DNA of 64,000 nt from Microbacterium sp. AG238 (GTDB taxonomy: Bacteria > Actinomycetota > Actinomycetes > Actinomycetales > Microbacteriaceae), in assembly GCF_003610405.1 (NCBI RefSeq), contig NZ_RAQC01000001.1:1736001-1800000 (forward strand). Reading direction: 5' to 3'. The stretch's first letter is position 1. Every line of letters begins with the position of its first letter. The notes beneath the pieces were generated by a model. It was not told the origin of the DNA. It searched no databases and was given only the letters and a program-made list of their open reading frames with translations. Below are positions 8,248 through 16,420 of the stretch, in pieces. Made by a program: the position numbers and the translations under genes.

Positions 8248-8321
8248 GATGCAAGGGATTGGCCGCGACACCCCGGCCCTGCGGCATCCGTCACGGGGTG
8301 TCGGCCCCGATCCCTTGCATC
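8248..8321. repeat. 74-bp long palindrome in a divergent intergenic gap
   Basis: Arms of 28 bases (8248-8275 and 8294-8321) pair as GATGCAAGGGAT ... GACACCCCG with a few central mismatches and an 18-base loop. The gap lies between two divergently transcribed genes (pip and mdh), so a terminator is not needed here. The rest of the 300-base gap shows no other gene or clear promoter. It may be a regulatory cruciform or a dispersed palindromic element. Confidence 0.65.
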
Positions 8322-8429
8322 CGCGCACGCGCCGCGCGCGTGCAAAGCACGCAGCAAGGGCTGAGCGCCGCCAGACTCTTCCGGTCGTCTGCCCCGGCGC
8401 GGCCGCGGCGGCAGGAATAGGCTCGGCTC

Positions 8430-9434
8430 ATGGACGCCACCACCGTCACCGTCACCGGCGCGGCCGGTCAGATCGGATACGCCCTGCTGTTCCGCATCGC
8501 CTCCGGCGAGATGCTCGGCCCCGACCGGCCCGTGAACCTCCGCCTGCTCGAGATCCCCGACGGCATCCGCGGCGCGGAGGGGACCGCGCTCGAACTGCAG
8601 GACTGCGCGTTCCCCCTGCTGCGATCGATCGAGGTCACCGATGACGCGCGCACCGGATTCGCGGGCGCCAACATCGCGATGCTCGTGGGGGCCCGGCCCC
8701 GATCGGCCGGCATGGAGCGCGGAGACCTTCTCGCCGCCAACGCGGGCATCTTCGGCCCGCAGGGGGCGGCCATCGCAGCATCCGCGGCATCCGATGTCCG
8801 TGTGCTCGTCGTGGGCAACCCCGCGAACACGAACGCGCTGATCGCGGCGTCGGCGGCCGAGGGCGTGCCGGCTGAGCGCTTCAGCGCGATGACCCGACTC
8901 GATCACGAGCGCGCGGTCGCGCAGCTCGCCGCCCGCCTGGACGTCGCGGTCACCGACATCGACGGGGTCACCATCTGGGGCAACCACTCCGCGACGCAGT
9001 TCCCCGACATCGCCTCCGCAACCGTCGCCGGGCGTCCCGCGATCGACGCACTCGCCGACCGGCTGGGCGGAACGGATGCCGCCCGCGCCTGGCTCGACGA
9101 CGAGTTCGTGCCCCGCGTGGCGAAGCGCGGCGCCGAGATCATCGCCGTGCGCGGTGCGTCGTCGGCGGCGTCGGCAGCCAACGCCGCCCTGCGACACGTG
9201 CGCGACGAGGTGCTCGGCACCGACGGTCGTCGTACCTCCGCCGCGGTCGTCTCGCGGGGCGAGTACGGCGTGCCCGAGGGCCTGGTCTGCTCCTTCCCCG
9301 TGACGAGCGACGGCTCGGGCTATCGCGTCGTCTCGGGTCTCGACCTCGATGAGCGCGGCCGGTCGCGGCTCGACGCGTCGGTCGCGGAGCTCGTCGACGA
9401 ACGCGACGCCGTCCGGGCTCTCGGCATCCTCTGA
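8430..9434 (+). CDS. mdh: malate dehydrogenase (NAD-dependent, TCA cycle)
   Basis: A 334-residue cytoplasmic enzyme interconverting malate and oxaloacetate. It has the N-terminal nucleotide-binding glycine motif ([10 protein letters not shown]), the substrate-binding arginines in [15 protein letters not shown], the NPANTNA strand, the catalytic pair at TRLDHER and the active-site His of WGNHSATQ. Length and motifs match the two-domain MDH type used by actinobacteria. It stands alone, 15 bases before the antiporter gene. Confidence 0.96.
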   Translation: MDATTVTVTGAAGQIGYALLFRIASGEMLGPDRPVNLRLLEIPDGIRGAEGTALELQDCAFPLLRSIEVTDDARTGFAGANIAMLVGARPRSAGMERGDLLAANAGIFGPQGAAIAASAASDVRVLVVGNPANTNALIAASAAEGVPAERFSAMTRLDHERAVAQLAARLDVAVTDIDGVTIWGNHSATQFPDIASATVAGRPAIDALADRLGGTDAARAWLDDEFVPRVAKRGAEIIAVRGASSAASAANAALRHVRDEVLGTDGRRTSAAVVSRGEYGVPEGLVCSFPVTSDGSGYRVVSGLDLDERGRSRLDASVAELVDERDAVRALGIL

Positions 9435-9449
9435 CGGGCGCCCGGACGC

Positions 9450-11150
9450 GTGGAACTGCTGCCCGGACTCATCCTCGGAGTCGTCGCGATCGCGCTCTCG
9501 ACCTCGCTGTCGAAACGCCTGGGGGTCGCCGGCCCGCTGATCCTCGTCGCGGTGGGCCTGGCCGCGTCCTGGCTGCCGATCCTCGACGACTTCGAGGTCG
9601 ACCCCGAGCTGATCCTCGTCGGAGTGCTCCCGCCCCTGCTCTACGCGGCAGCCGTCCGACTGCCGGCAGTGGAGTTCCGACGCGATCTGCCGTCGATCTC
9701 GGGGCTCGCCGTCGCCCTCGTCGTCGTCAGTGCGCTCGCCGTCGGAGGATTTCTCACCCTCGTGCTCCCGCAGCTCGGGTTCCCGCTGGCCGTCGCGCTC
9801 GGGGCGGTGCTGAGCCCGAGCGATGCCGTCGCGACCTCCATCGTCAAACGACTCGGTATATCGCCGCGCGTCGTGACGATCCTCGAGGGCGAGAGCCTCA
9901 TCAACGACGCCACCGCACTCGTGCTGCTGCGCAGCGCGATCGCCGCGGTGGCCGGCGGGTTCGCCTTCGCCGACACGGTCGGCACGTTCGTCTGGGGCAT
10001 CGTCGCCGCCGTGATCGTCGGCGTCGTCGTCGGCGGCGTCAATCTGCGCGTCCGGGCACGCATGAACACCGTCGCCGCCACCGCCCTCGGGTTCATCGTG
10101 CCCTTCGTGGCGTACCTGCCCACCGAGCACCTCGGCGGCTCGGGGCTGGTCGCCGCCGTGGCGTCCGGCATCACGACGGGCCAGGGTGCCGCGCGCCGGT
10201 TCACCGCCGAGCAGCGGGTCTCGGACGAGATCAACTGGCGGACGGTCGAGCTGGTGCTCGAGGGCGGCGTCTTCCTGGTCATGGGGCTCGAACTGCGCGG
10301 CATCCTCGACGACAACTTCCAGCAGCAGAGCGGACCCGGGAAGGCGATCCTCCTCGCCCTGGGCTCGCTCGCGATCCTTCTTTCCATCCGCGCCGTCTAC
10401 GTCGCCGGGCTCATCTTCGTCCAGGGCAGACGCGCGCGACTGCGCCAGCGCGACCGCCTCGAGCAGATCTCGGAGCACCTCGACAACCTGTCGCCCGACG
10501 TGGCGAGACGCGGACGGAACCCGGGGGCGGCGCGTCGGCGTTTGGAGAGCATGCGCAGCCGGGTGACCCGAGCGTTCAACGACCTCGACTACTACGAGGC
10601 CTCGCCGCTCGGCTGGAAGCACGGCACGATCATCGTGTGGGCCGGGATGCGCGGCGTCGTGACGCTCGCGGCGGCGCAGACGCTTCCCCGCGACACCCCG
10701 GAGCGCGAACTCCTCATCCTCACCGCGTTCCTGGTCGCGGTCATCAGCCTGCTCCTCCAGGGCCTCACGCTGCCGGGCCTGGTGCGGGCGCTGCGCATCC
10801 CGAGCACCGTCGCCGACAGCTCGCTGCTGCGCGAGGAGGAGCAGGCGCTCGACGCCGAGCTGCGCACCGCGGCGATCGACCGGCTGGCCGACCCGACGCT
10901 CGCCGTCGAGGAAGGTGGCCGATGGGATGCCCGCACCCTGACGATCGCGCGCCGCCGACTGGAGCATGCGGCCGACGAGGATGCCGGTGCCCTCGCGCGC
11001 GAGCTGCAGCTGCTGCTGATCGGCGCGATGCGCTCGCGCCTGCTCGAGCTGTCGCGCGAGGGCGCGTTCTCGTCGGAGGTGCTGCGCGAGTCCCAACGCC
11101 GCCTCGATTCGCAGCAGGTGAGCCTCGAGATGCGCCAGAACGATCTCTGA
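9450..11150 (+). CDS. Na+/H+ antiporter, CPA1 (NhaP-type)
   Basis: A 566-residue membrane protein that exchanges cytoplasmic Na+ (or K+) for H+ in pH and salt homeostasis. The N-terminal ~400 residues are a run of about 11-13 hydrophobic helices. The CPA1 hallmarks LSPSDAVATS and GESLINDATALVL (the Asn-Asp pair of the ion site) are present. The C-terminal ~150 residues are hydrophilic and helical, typical for the regulatory tail of this family. The GTG start lies 15 bases after mdh, so the two may be co-transcribed. Confidence 0.92.
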   Translation: MELLPGLILGVVAIALSTSLSKRLGVAGPLILVAVGLAASWLPILDDFEVDPELILVGVLPPLLYAAAVRLPAVEFRRDLPSISGLAVALVVVSALAVGGFLTLVLPQLGFPLAVALGAVLSPSDAVATSIVKRLGISPRVVTILEGESLINDATALVLLRSAIAAVAGGFAFADTVGTFVWGIVAAVIVGVVVGGVNLRVRARMNTVAATALGFIVPFVAYLPTEHLGGSGLVAAVASGITTGQGAARRFTAEQRVSDEINWRTVELVLEGGVFLVMGLELRGILDDNFQQQSGPGKAILLALGSLAILLSIRAVYVAGLIFVQGRRARLRQRDRLEQISEHLDNLSPDVARRGRNPGAARRRLESMRSRVTRAFNDLDYYEASPLGWKHGTIIVWAGMRGVVTLAAAQTLPRDTPERELLILTAFLVAVISLLLQGLTLPGLVRALRIPSTVADSSLLREEEQALDAELRTAAIDRLADPTLAVEEGGRWDARTLTIARRRLEHAADEDAGALARELQLLLIGAMRSRLLELSREGAFSSEVLRESQRRLDSQQVSLEMRQNDL

Positions 11151-11182
11151 CGCGAACTCGCGGTGAAAACCGTTCTCGCGTC
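11149..11182 (+). terminator. imperfect hairpin after the antiporter gene
   Basis: GACGCGAACTCGCGGT pairs imperfectly with ACCGTTCTCGCGTC around a GAAA loop, starting in the stop codon of the antiporter gene. The right arm again contains the CGTTCTCGCG word seen in the nested palindromes. No strong T-tract. Confidence 0.45.
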
Positions 11183-11197
11183 GGCGACAATGAGAGG

Positions 11198-11653
11198 GTG
11201 AGCACCCCGACCGACGACGACCGGACCACGCGCCCCGCGGCGGACTACGCCGAGACGCGTACGATCGCGCTGCCCGACTCCCCCGTCGACGAACTGCCCG
11301 ACAGCTTCGCCGCCCTGCAGCCGAGCCCGGAATGGTGGGCCGCCCGCCCCGCCGGTGCCCGCCTTGTCGGCCTCGTCGTCTCGCGCGACGACATGCCGAG
11401 CATCGTGGCTCAGCGCGACGCGCTGGCACAGTTCGGCGTTCCGATCGAGGGCTTCCGCCACCCCGCTCCCGAGACCGGCGAGAGCTGGCAGGAACGCCTG
11501 TCGCGCCTGTTCGGTCATCTGACGGCGGGAGACGTCGTCGTGGTCTCCGACGTGCACGCGCTCGGCCGCGACGCCGACGAGGAGACCAGGACGATCGCCG
11601 AACTGCGCCGACGGTCCGTCATCGTGAAGGTGCTCGGCTCGCGCCAGAACTGA
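11198..11653 (+). CDS. small serine-recombinase-like (resolvase N-terminal fold) protein, probably inactive
   Basis: A 151-residue protein. After a ~45-residue hydrophilic lead, residues ~50-150 follow the resolvase/invertase catalytic-domain plan: the strand LVGLVVSRDD with the Ser position kept, an AQRDAL helix, GDVVVVSDVHALGR aligning with the usual DRLGR loop, and ELRRRSV before the last strand. The Arg normally two residues before the Ser, and the Asp-Arg pair of the DRLGR loop, are replaced, and there is no DNA-binding C-terminal domain. It is therefore unlikely to cut DNA. The GTG at 11198 is closely preceded by an ACAAT-type -10 element, which suggests a leaderless mRNA. Function unknown; no mobile element surrounds it. 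Confidence 0.65.
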   Translation: MSTPTDDDRTTRPAADYAETRTIALPDSPVDELPDSFAALQPSPEWWAARPAGARLVGLVVSRDDMPSIVAQRDALAQFGVPIEGFRHPAPETGESWQERLSRLFGHLTAGDVVVVSDVHALGRDADEETRTIAELRRRSVIVKVLGSRQN

Positions 11654-11658
11654 GGCCG

Positions 11659-12678
11659 TCAGCCAGCCGGCGACGCCGTCGACTCACCCGCGACGAGGTC
11701 GCCCGCCAGCCGGTGCAGGCCGGGCTCGTAGGGCTGACCGTCGATGACGTCGGCCAGGTGAGCCGCGGCCCGGGCACCCAGGTCGGCGAGACGGAAGTCG
11801 ATCGTCGTGAGGCTCTCGTCGTCCTGCCCGGTGAGGCCCGACAGGTTGTCCATCCCGGTGATGGCGACATCCTCCGGCACGCGGACACCCGCTTCGGCGA
11901 GCGCCGCGATCACCGCGCGGGCGATCGTGTCGTTGCCGCAGCAGACGGCGTCGAACGTCGCGCCCGACGCGATCAGCCGCTCCGCGGCCTCGCGACCCCA
12001 GCCCCGCGACCAGTCACCGCGCAGCACGAGCTCGGGCGCGAGGTCGGCACCGGCGGCCGCGAGGGCTGCGGCGAGGCCGTCCGCGCGCTCGCGCGCCGAG
12101 TGGTCGTCGGCGGAAGCCGTGATGTGCGCGATGCGCCGACGACCGGAGGCGAGGAGGTGCTCTCCGGCACGCTTCCCGGCGGCGTACCCGTCGTGCACGA
12201 ACGAGGCGTCGGCGTCGTCGTCGGAGATGCCGTAGACGTAGACCACCGGTGCCGGGAACCCCGCCGTGACCGAGCGGATCTCCGACCCGGACCCGTCGCC
12301 GACGACGAGCAGCCCGTCGATGCTGCGCGCCCGCAGCTTGCGGACCGTCGCCGCGAGTACGGTGCGGTCGAGGTGCGAGTCGGTCACGAGCACCGACAGG
12401 TCGCGCGTGCCGAGGGTCGTGGTCGCACCGGTGAGCACCGGCATCGTGAAGGCACCGGGGGCGTTCATGGTGAGCACGCCCACGGTGGCACTGCGCCCCT
12501 GGACGAGGAACTGACCTAGCGCGTTGGGCTGGAAGTCGAGCCGCTCGGCGGCTTCGAAGATGCGCTCGCGCGTGGCATCCGATGCCTTGCCCTGACCCCG
12601 CAGCACCTTCGACACGGTCGACACCGAGACGCCGGCGACAGCCGCAACGTCACGGAGGGAAATCGCTTTTCTCGCCAT
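11659..12678 (-). CDS. LacI-family transcriptional regulator of the polysaccharide locus
   Basis: A 339-residue LacI protein. The helix-turn-helix is SLRDVAAVAGVSVSTVSKVL at residues 7-26 and the hinge FQPNALGQFL follows, then a sugar-binding-like core. It is the last gene of the long minus-strand catabolic operon that starts at 21846 (12-base gap to the epimerase-like gene), so it would be induced with the pathway. It probably binds the GGAnAAnCGnTTTTCC-like sites in the divergent promoter region 21875-22038. The 3' end is convergent with the recombinase-like gene, 5 bases away. Confidence 0.93.
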   Translation of the reverse strand: MARKAISLRDVAAVAGVSVSTVSKVLRGQGKASDATRERIFEAAERLDFQPNALGQFLVQGRSATVGVLTMNAPGAFTMPVLTGATTTLGTRDLSVLVTDSHLDRTVLAATVRKLRARSIDGLLVVGDGSGSEIRSVTAGFPAPVVYVYGISDDDADASFVHDGYAAGKRAGEHLLASGRRRIAHITASADDHSARERADGLAAALAAAGADLAPELVLRGDWSRGWGREAAERLIASGATFDAVCCGNDTIARAVIAALAEAGVRVPEDVAITGMDNLSGLTGQDDESLTTIDFRLADLGARAAAHLADVIDGQPYEPGLHRLAGDLVAGESTASPAG

Positions 12679-12690
12679 CTCGCTTCGAGT

Positions 12691-13533
12691 CTATGACGTC
12701 GCCTCCGGCGCGACATCGCCCGATCGATCGACACGCAGCGAGATGACGGACTCCCGGCTCTCCCCCGGCGCGAGGGTCAGGGTGCCGAGAGCGTCGAGGG
12801 GTGTGCCGTACGGGTCGGCGGCCGGCTCGAGGCCGACGGCATCCATCGCACCCCACCACGGGAAGCCGGCGCTCCCCCGCTGCTCCTGCCAGACGTAGAG
12901 CCGCGGCAGCAGCGCCGCGTCCCAGTGCAGTGAGACCTCGACACCGGCCTCGGGGGCGGTGATGGTCACGGCGCCGGCAGGTGCGGCGAGATCGGCGAAG
13001 GATGCCGCGGGCGCCGCGTCCAGCCGTATGACGCGGTCACCCGTGTGCACCGTGGAGGCCGGACCGAAGAGGTCGCCCGAGAACGCCGGGTGCTCGGCCC
13101 AGCCGTAGCTGACCGGATCACTGCCGACGTTCCGTACCGCGGTCTCGATGACGAGCAGGTTCGCGCGCACCGACATCCATCGGTCGATCGCGAGCGGAAC
13201 CGTCCGCAGGACGACCGACGCGCGGCACGCGTTACGGCTGCCCGTGAGCCGCCAGGTGCGCCACGCGGCCTCGCCATGGAACGGCTGCGGCGGAGACGCC
13301 GTCGCGGGTGCGTCGCCGGCCCGCGGCAGCAGCAGGTGCCAGCCGCCGCGGTAGGCGCGATGCCACTGCGCACTCGAGTCGGCCATCACGAACGCGTCAT
13401 CCGGATCGTCGGCCCACGGTGTCGACGCGAGCAGTTCACGCTCGGTGGGCAGGTGGCGCAATGACGAGATGCGAGCCCCGTCGGCCTCCACGACCGCGAC
13501 GAGATCGCCCGAGCCGATGCGCATCCGCTTCAC
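12691..13533 (-). CDS. aldose 1-epimerase-like protein (galactose mutarotase fold)
   Basis: A 280-residue protein with the all-beta mutarotase plan. It shows an N-terminal ARISSLRH strand typical of the fold and a central His motif, WAEHPAFSG, that matches the aldose epimerase active-site region. Such proteins interconvert sugar anomers or bind sugars. The GTG start overlaps the stop of the aldolase gene (GTGA), so it is translationally coupled into the catabolic operon. Likely supplies the right anomer of the imported sugar or uronate. Substrate not deducible. Confidence 0.75.
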   Translation of the reverse strand: MKRMRIGSGDLVAVVEADGARISSLRHLPTERELLASTPWADDPDDAFVMADSSAQWHRAYRGGWHLLLPRAGDAPATASPPQPFHGEAAWRTWRLTGSRNACRASVVLRTVPLAIDRWMSVRANLLVIETAVRNVGSDPVSYGWAEHPAFSGDLFGPASTVHTGDRVIRLDAAPAASFADLAAPAGAVTITAPEAGVEVSLHWDAALLPRLYVWQEQRGSAGFPWWGAMDAVGLEPAADPYGTPLDALGTLTLAPGESRESVISLRVDRSGDVAPEATS

Positions 13534-14135
13534 GGGGTCCGCCGGAGCGAAGCGACGAGGTCGCGGACCCGGCCCACGGGTTCACGAAACAGCCCGCCGC
13601 CGATCCCGACCGCGACGGCACCCGCGGCGATCCAGTCGGCGGCGGCGTCGATGCCGATGCCGCCGGTGGGCATGACGGCGACGTCGGGCATCACGTCGCG
13701 AACCGCGCGCAGGTGCCCGAGACCGCCGCTCGCGGCGGGGAAGAGCTTCACCAGGCCGGTCGCTCCTGCCGCAGCGCGCAGCTCGGTCGGGGTGAATCCG
13801 CCCGCGATGAAGGTCGCCTCGCCGGCTGCCGCGCGCACGGCGGCGTCGACGACCGTCGGCGACACGAGGAACCGTGCCCCAGCATCCCGCGCCGCCTCAG
13901 CCTGAGCCACGGTCGTAACGGTGCCGGCCCCGAGCAGGGTGCGGTCGAAGGCAGTGTCGCCGGCGATCTCCGCCAACACGCGGTCCCACCCCGGGGTCGT
14001 GGACGTGATCTCGAGCACCGGCAGTCCGGCGTCGAGGGCGAAATCGATCTGCCGACGCAGCTCGGCTTCCGACGACGCCCGAAGCACGGCGACGACGGCC
14101 GCGGCGGCGAGCGCTGCTCGCACGTCCGCGGTCAT
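13530..14135 (-). CDS. 2-keto-3-deoxy-6-phosphogluconate (KDPG/KDPGal) aldolase family
   Basis: A 201-residue class I aldolase that would cleave a 2-keto-3-deoxy-6-phospho-sugar acid to pyruvate and glyceraldehyde 3-phosphate. The catalytic Glu is in LEITSTTPG (~47-49), the Schiff-base Lys in LVKLFPA (~133), and the phosphate-binding PTGGIG follows. The ATG overlaps the stop of the kinase gene (ATGA). With the neighbouring kinase it completes an Entner-Doudoroff-like end to sugar-acid breakdown. Confidence 0.92.
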   Translation of the reverse strand: MTADVRAALAAAAVVAVLRASSEAELRRQIDFALDAGLPVLEITSTTPGWDRVLAEIAGDTAFDRTLLGAGTVTTVAQAEAARDAGARFLVSPTVVDAAVRAAAGEATFIAGGFTPTELRAAAGATGLVKLFPAASGGLGHLRAVRDVMPDVAVMPTGGIGIDAAADWIAAGAVAVGIGGGLFREPVGRVRDLVASLRRTP

Positions 14136-15079
14136 CGCCCGGCCTCCGCGAGGTCGCGGCGTGCAACCTCGAAGGCGTCGAGCTCGACGCGGCGGGGGAA
14201 GCCGTCGTGATCGCCGGGATCGGCGACGACCCGTGCCGCGCACCACGCCGCGACGGGCAGCGCCTCGTCGACGGTGTAGCCGCGCAGCGTGCACGAGATC
14301 CATGCCGCGGCGAAGGCGTCGCCGGCTCCGACGGGATGAGTCGGCGGGGTGACGGCGGACGCAGGAGTGAAGCGTCGACCCGCCGCGTCGCCGGCCATCG
14401 CCCCGCGACCTCCGAGCTTCACCACGACGACGCGGGGGCCACGCCGGGCGAGCTCGTCGACGGCGGCATCCGTCGATGTCGTGCCGGTGAGGATCCGGGC
14501 CTCGTCCTCGTTGCAGAAGAACGTGTCGACGACATCGAGCCAATCGTCGACGACTGCTCGGAGCTCGTCCTCCGACATCAGCTGCGGCCGGTGGTTGGCG
14601 TCGAGCGAGATCGGGATGCCGCGCATCGACGCCTCGTGGAGGACGTTCTCGAACAGCCCCTTCGGGCCTGCTCCGAGCGCGGGCGTGATGCAGGTGGCGT
14701 GCAACCACCCTGCCCCGTCGAGTGCCGCGGCCGGGAGGTCGTCCGAACGCAGTCGGCTCGCGGCGCTCGTCGCGCGGTAGTGCTCCGAACGGATGTCGTC
14801 GTCGTCCCGGCGCTGCTTGACGATCAGGCCCGTCTGCTCCCCGGGAGCAGCCACCACGAGGCGATCGTCGATGCCTTCAGCCCGCAGGGTCTCGCGCACG
14901 AGTCCCGCGAAGACGTCATCGCCGAGCCGAGAAGCCCACGCGACATCATGCCCGAGGCGCGCGAGCCCGACCGCGGTGTTGAGCTCCGCGCCCGCGACGG
15001 TCGCGCGGGTCAGGGTGCCCGCCTCATCGACGGTCGCGGTGGCGAGCGCCTCGCCGAACGTCACGATCCGCCCGTTCAT
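14132..15079 (-). CDS. PfkB-family sugar kinase, probable 2-keto-3-deoxygluconate kinase
   Basis: A 315-residue ribokinase-fold enzyme. The PfkB N-terminal region (GAELNTAVGLARLG) and the C-terminal ATP/catalytic signature HPVGAGDAFAAAW with the catalytic Asp are clear. Sitting directly before a KDPG-type aldolase and after a sugar-acid dehydratase, the most economical role is phosphorylation of 2-keto-3-deoxygluconate or its galacto epimer. The start at 15079 overlaps the preceding stop (ATGA). The exact acid is inferred from context, not from residues. Confidence 0.87.
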   Translation of the reverse strand: MNGRIVTFGEALATATVDEAGTLTRATVAGAELNTAVGLARLGHDVAWASRLGDDVFAGLVRETLRAEGIDDRLVVAAPGEQTGLIVKQRRDDDDIRSEHYRATSAASRLRSDDLPAAALDGAGWLHATCITPALGAGPKGLFENVLHEASMRGIPISLDANHRPQLMSEDELRAVVDDWLDVVDTFFCNEDEARILTGTTSTDAAVDELARRGPRVVVVKLGGRGAMAGDAAGRRFTPASAVTPPTHPVGAGDAFAAAWISCTLRGYTVDEALPVAAWCAARVVADPGDHDGFPRRVELDAFEVARRDLAEAGR

Positions 15080-16362
15080 CGTTCGCCCCCGCTGTGAACG
15101 GGGCGCAGTACGAACAGCGCGTCGCCGGTGAACTCGGGCTGCTCGAGCCGGATGCCGCCGTCGACCGCGGTCCACCGCGCGGCATCGGGCCGACGCGCCG
15201 CGAGGTCATGGAGTGTCACCCCGAGGCCGTCGGGCTCGACGCCTCCGAGGGTGAGCGAGAAGGGCGTGGGGGCGTAGACGGCGATCGTTCCATCGGGAGT
15301 GCGGCCGGCGACGGCCCCGGAGGGTTCGGCCACGAGCAGATCGGGCGCCGCGTCGAGGCCCCATAGCCGCTCCGCGTCGACGACACGGCGGAGGTACGCG
15401 ACGTCCTCGGCGCCAGGGAAGGCCGCGGCGACGGAGAACGGGAACGGAGCCCCGTGCACGTCTTCGGCCGAGAAGCCCTCTCCTCGGCGATGCCACGACC
15501 AGACGCCGTGGGCGCCGTAGCCGAGACCCGCGGCAGCGCCCGAGACGACGCCGGTCCAGCTGGCGCGACGGACGTCGGCCGCCGAGTGGCGCGCGGTGCC
15601 GCGGAAGCGGCCGAGCCCTTCGTAGCAGGGCTCGAGGTTGATGATCGGCCGCGCGACGTCGAGGCCGCGGTAGTAGCGGGTGAGGTCGGCCGGCAGCGTC
15701 TCCCAGGCTTCGTTGTGCCCCGACTGGAGCGCGTGGAAGTCGACGAGTCCGCTGTCGGCCAGCGGCTGCGGCATCCGTGCTGTCGGAGTGTCGTGCCAGG
15801 TGACGAGCTGGCCGGGTGCGACCTCGCGCAGCAGCGCCGCCACCGAGCTGTACCGCTCGAGCGCGACGTCGTCGTCGAGATCGTCGTCGCCCGACACGAT
15901 CCAGACCGGCTCGAACCGCTGGAACCTCGCCACCGTCTCTCGGACGTAGGTCTCGGTCTGCTCCGCGCTCAGCACGTGATCGGGAGTGAGGCGCGAGCCC
16001 CACGTGCCGGGCACGAAGTTGTTCCACAGCAGCACGAGCATCGGCGTGAAGCCCCGCTCGCGCGCCTGCTCGAGCATGCGCTCGGCGACGGCCCAGTAGT
16101 CGGGGTCACCGGCGCCGAAGTCGACCGCGCCGTCGCGGAGGGCGTACGGCGAGCGCGTGCCCGTCGAACGGTCGTGCTCGATGGGCAGGACGCTGATCAA
16201 CAGCGCGTTGAAGCCCTGGCGGCGGCGGAGCTCGAGGTGGTCGAGCCACTCGTTCTCGGTCGGACCGCCGAAAGCCGCCCAGACGGTGTCAGCCAGGAGG
16301 AACGTCGGTTCGCCGCCGTGCAGCAGCCAGCGCCCCGAGGGCGCGATCGACCAGGTGGTCAT
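15076..16362 (-). CDS. DUF4038 glycoside-hydrolase-like protein (apiosidase/GH140-like TIM barrel)
   Basis: A 428-residue protein without a signal peptide. The N-terminus (WLLHGGEPTFLLADTVWAAF) matches the start of the DUF4038 'apiosidase-like' barrel, in which the GH140 enzymes acting on apiose in pectic rhamnogalacturonan-II are found. A VWIVSGDDD strand and a YEGLGRFRG strand occupy the usual catalytic-strand positions, and a small C-terminal beta domain follows (~345-428). It is coupled by ATGA overlap to the downstream kinase. Being cytoplasmic, it would act on imported oligosaccharides. The fold is fairly clear; apiosidase activity is a family-level suggestion only. Confidence 0.75.
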   Translation of the reverse strand: MTTWSIAPSGRWLLHGGEPTFLLADTVWAAFGGPTENEWLDHLELRRRQGFNALLISVLPIEHDRSTGTRSPYALRDGAVDFGAGDPDYWAVAERMLEQARERGFTPMLVLLWNNFVPGTWGSRLTPDHVLSAEQTETYVRETVARFQRFEPVWIVSGDDDLDDDVALERYSSVAALLREVAPGQLVTWHDTPTARMPQPLADSGLVDFHALQSGHNEAWETLPADLTRYYRGLDVARPIINLEPCYEGLGRFRGTARHSAADVRRASWTGVVSGAAAGLGYGAHGVWSWHRRGEGFSAEDVHGAPFPFSVAAAFPGAEDVAYLRRVVDAERLWGLDAAPDLLVAEPSGAVAGRTPDGTIAVYAPTPFSLTLGGVEPDGLGVTLHDLAARRPDAARWTAVDGGIRLEQPEFTGDALFVLRPVHSGGER

Positions 16363-16420
16363 GGATCTCTTTCGGGTTCGGGGATGGGGGGTCGGCGCGA
16401 CGGCGCGGAGCGCCGCACGC

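Noticed and set aside
8130..11429. Very long minus-strand open frame upstream of the iminopeptidase
   Set aside because: It is the antisense of mdh and the antiporter. Stops are rare in this GC-rich DNA, and the translated string is low-complexity with no family signature.
11198..11653. Marker of a transposon or prophage
   Set aside because: The resolvase-like protein lacks catalytic and DNA-binding parts, and no transposase, integrase or terminal repeats are nearby.
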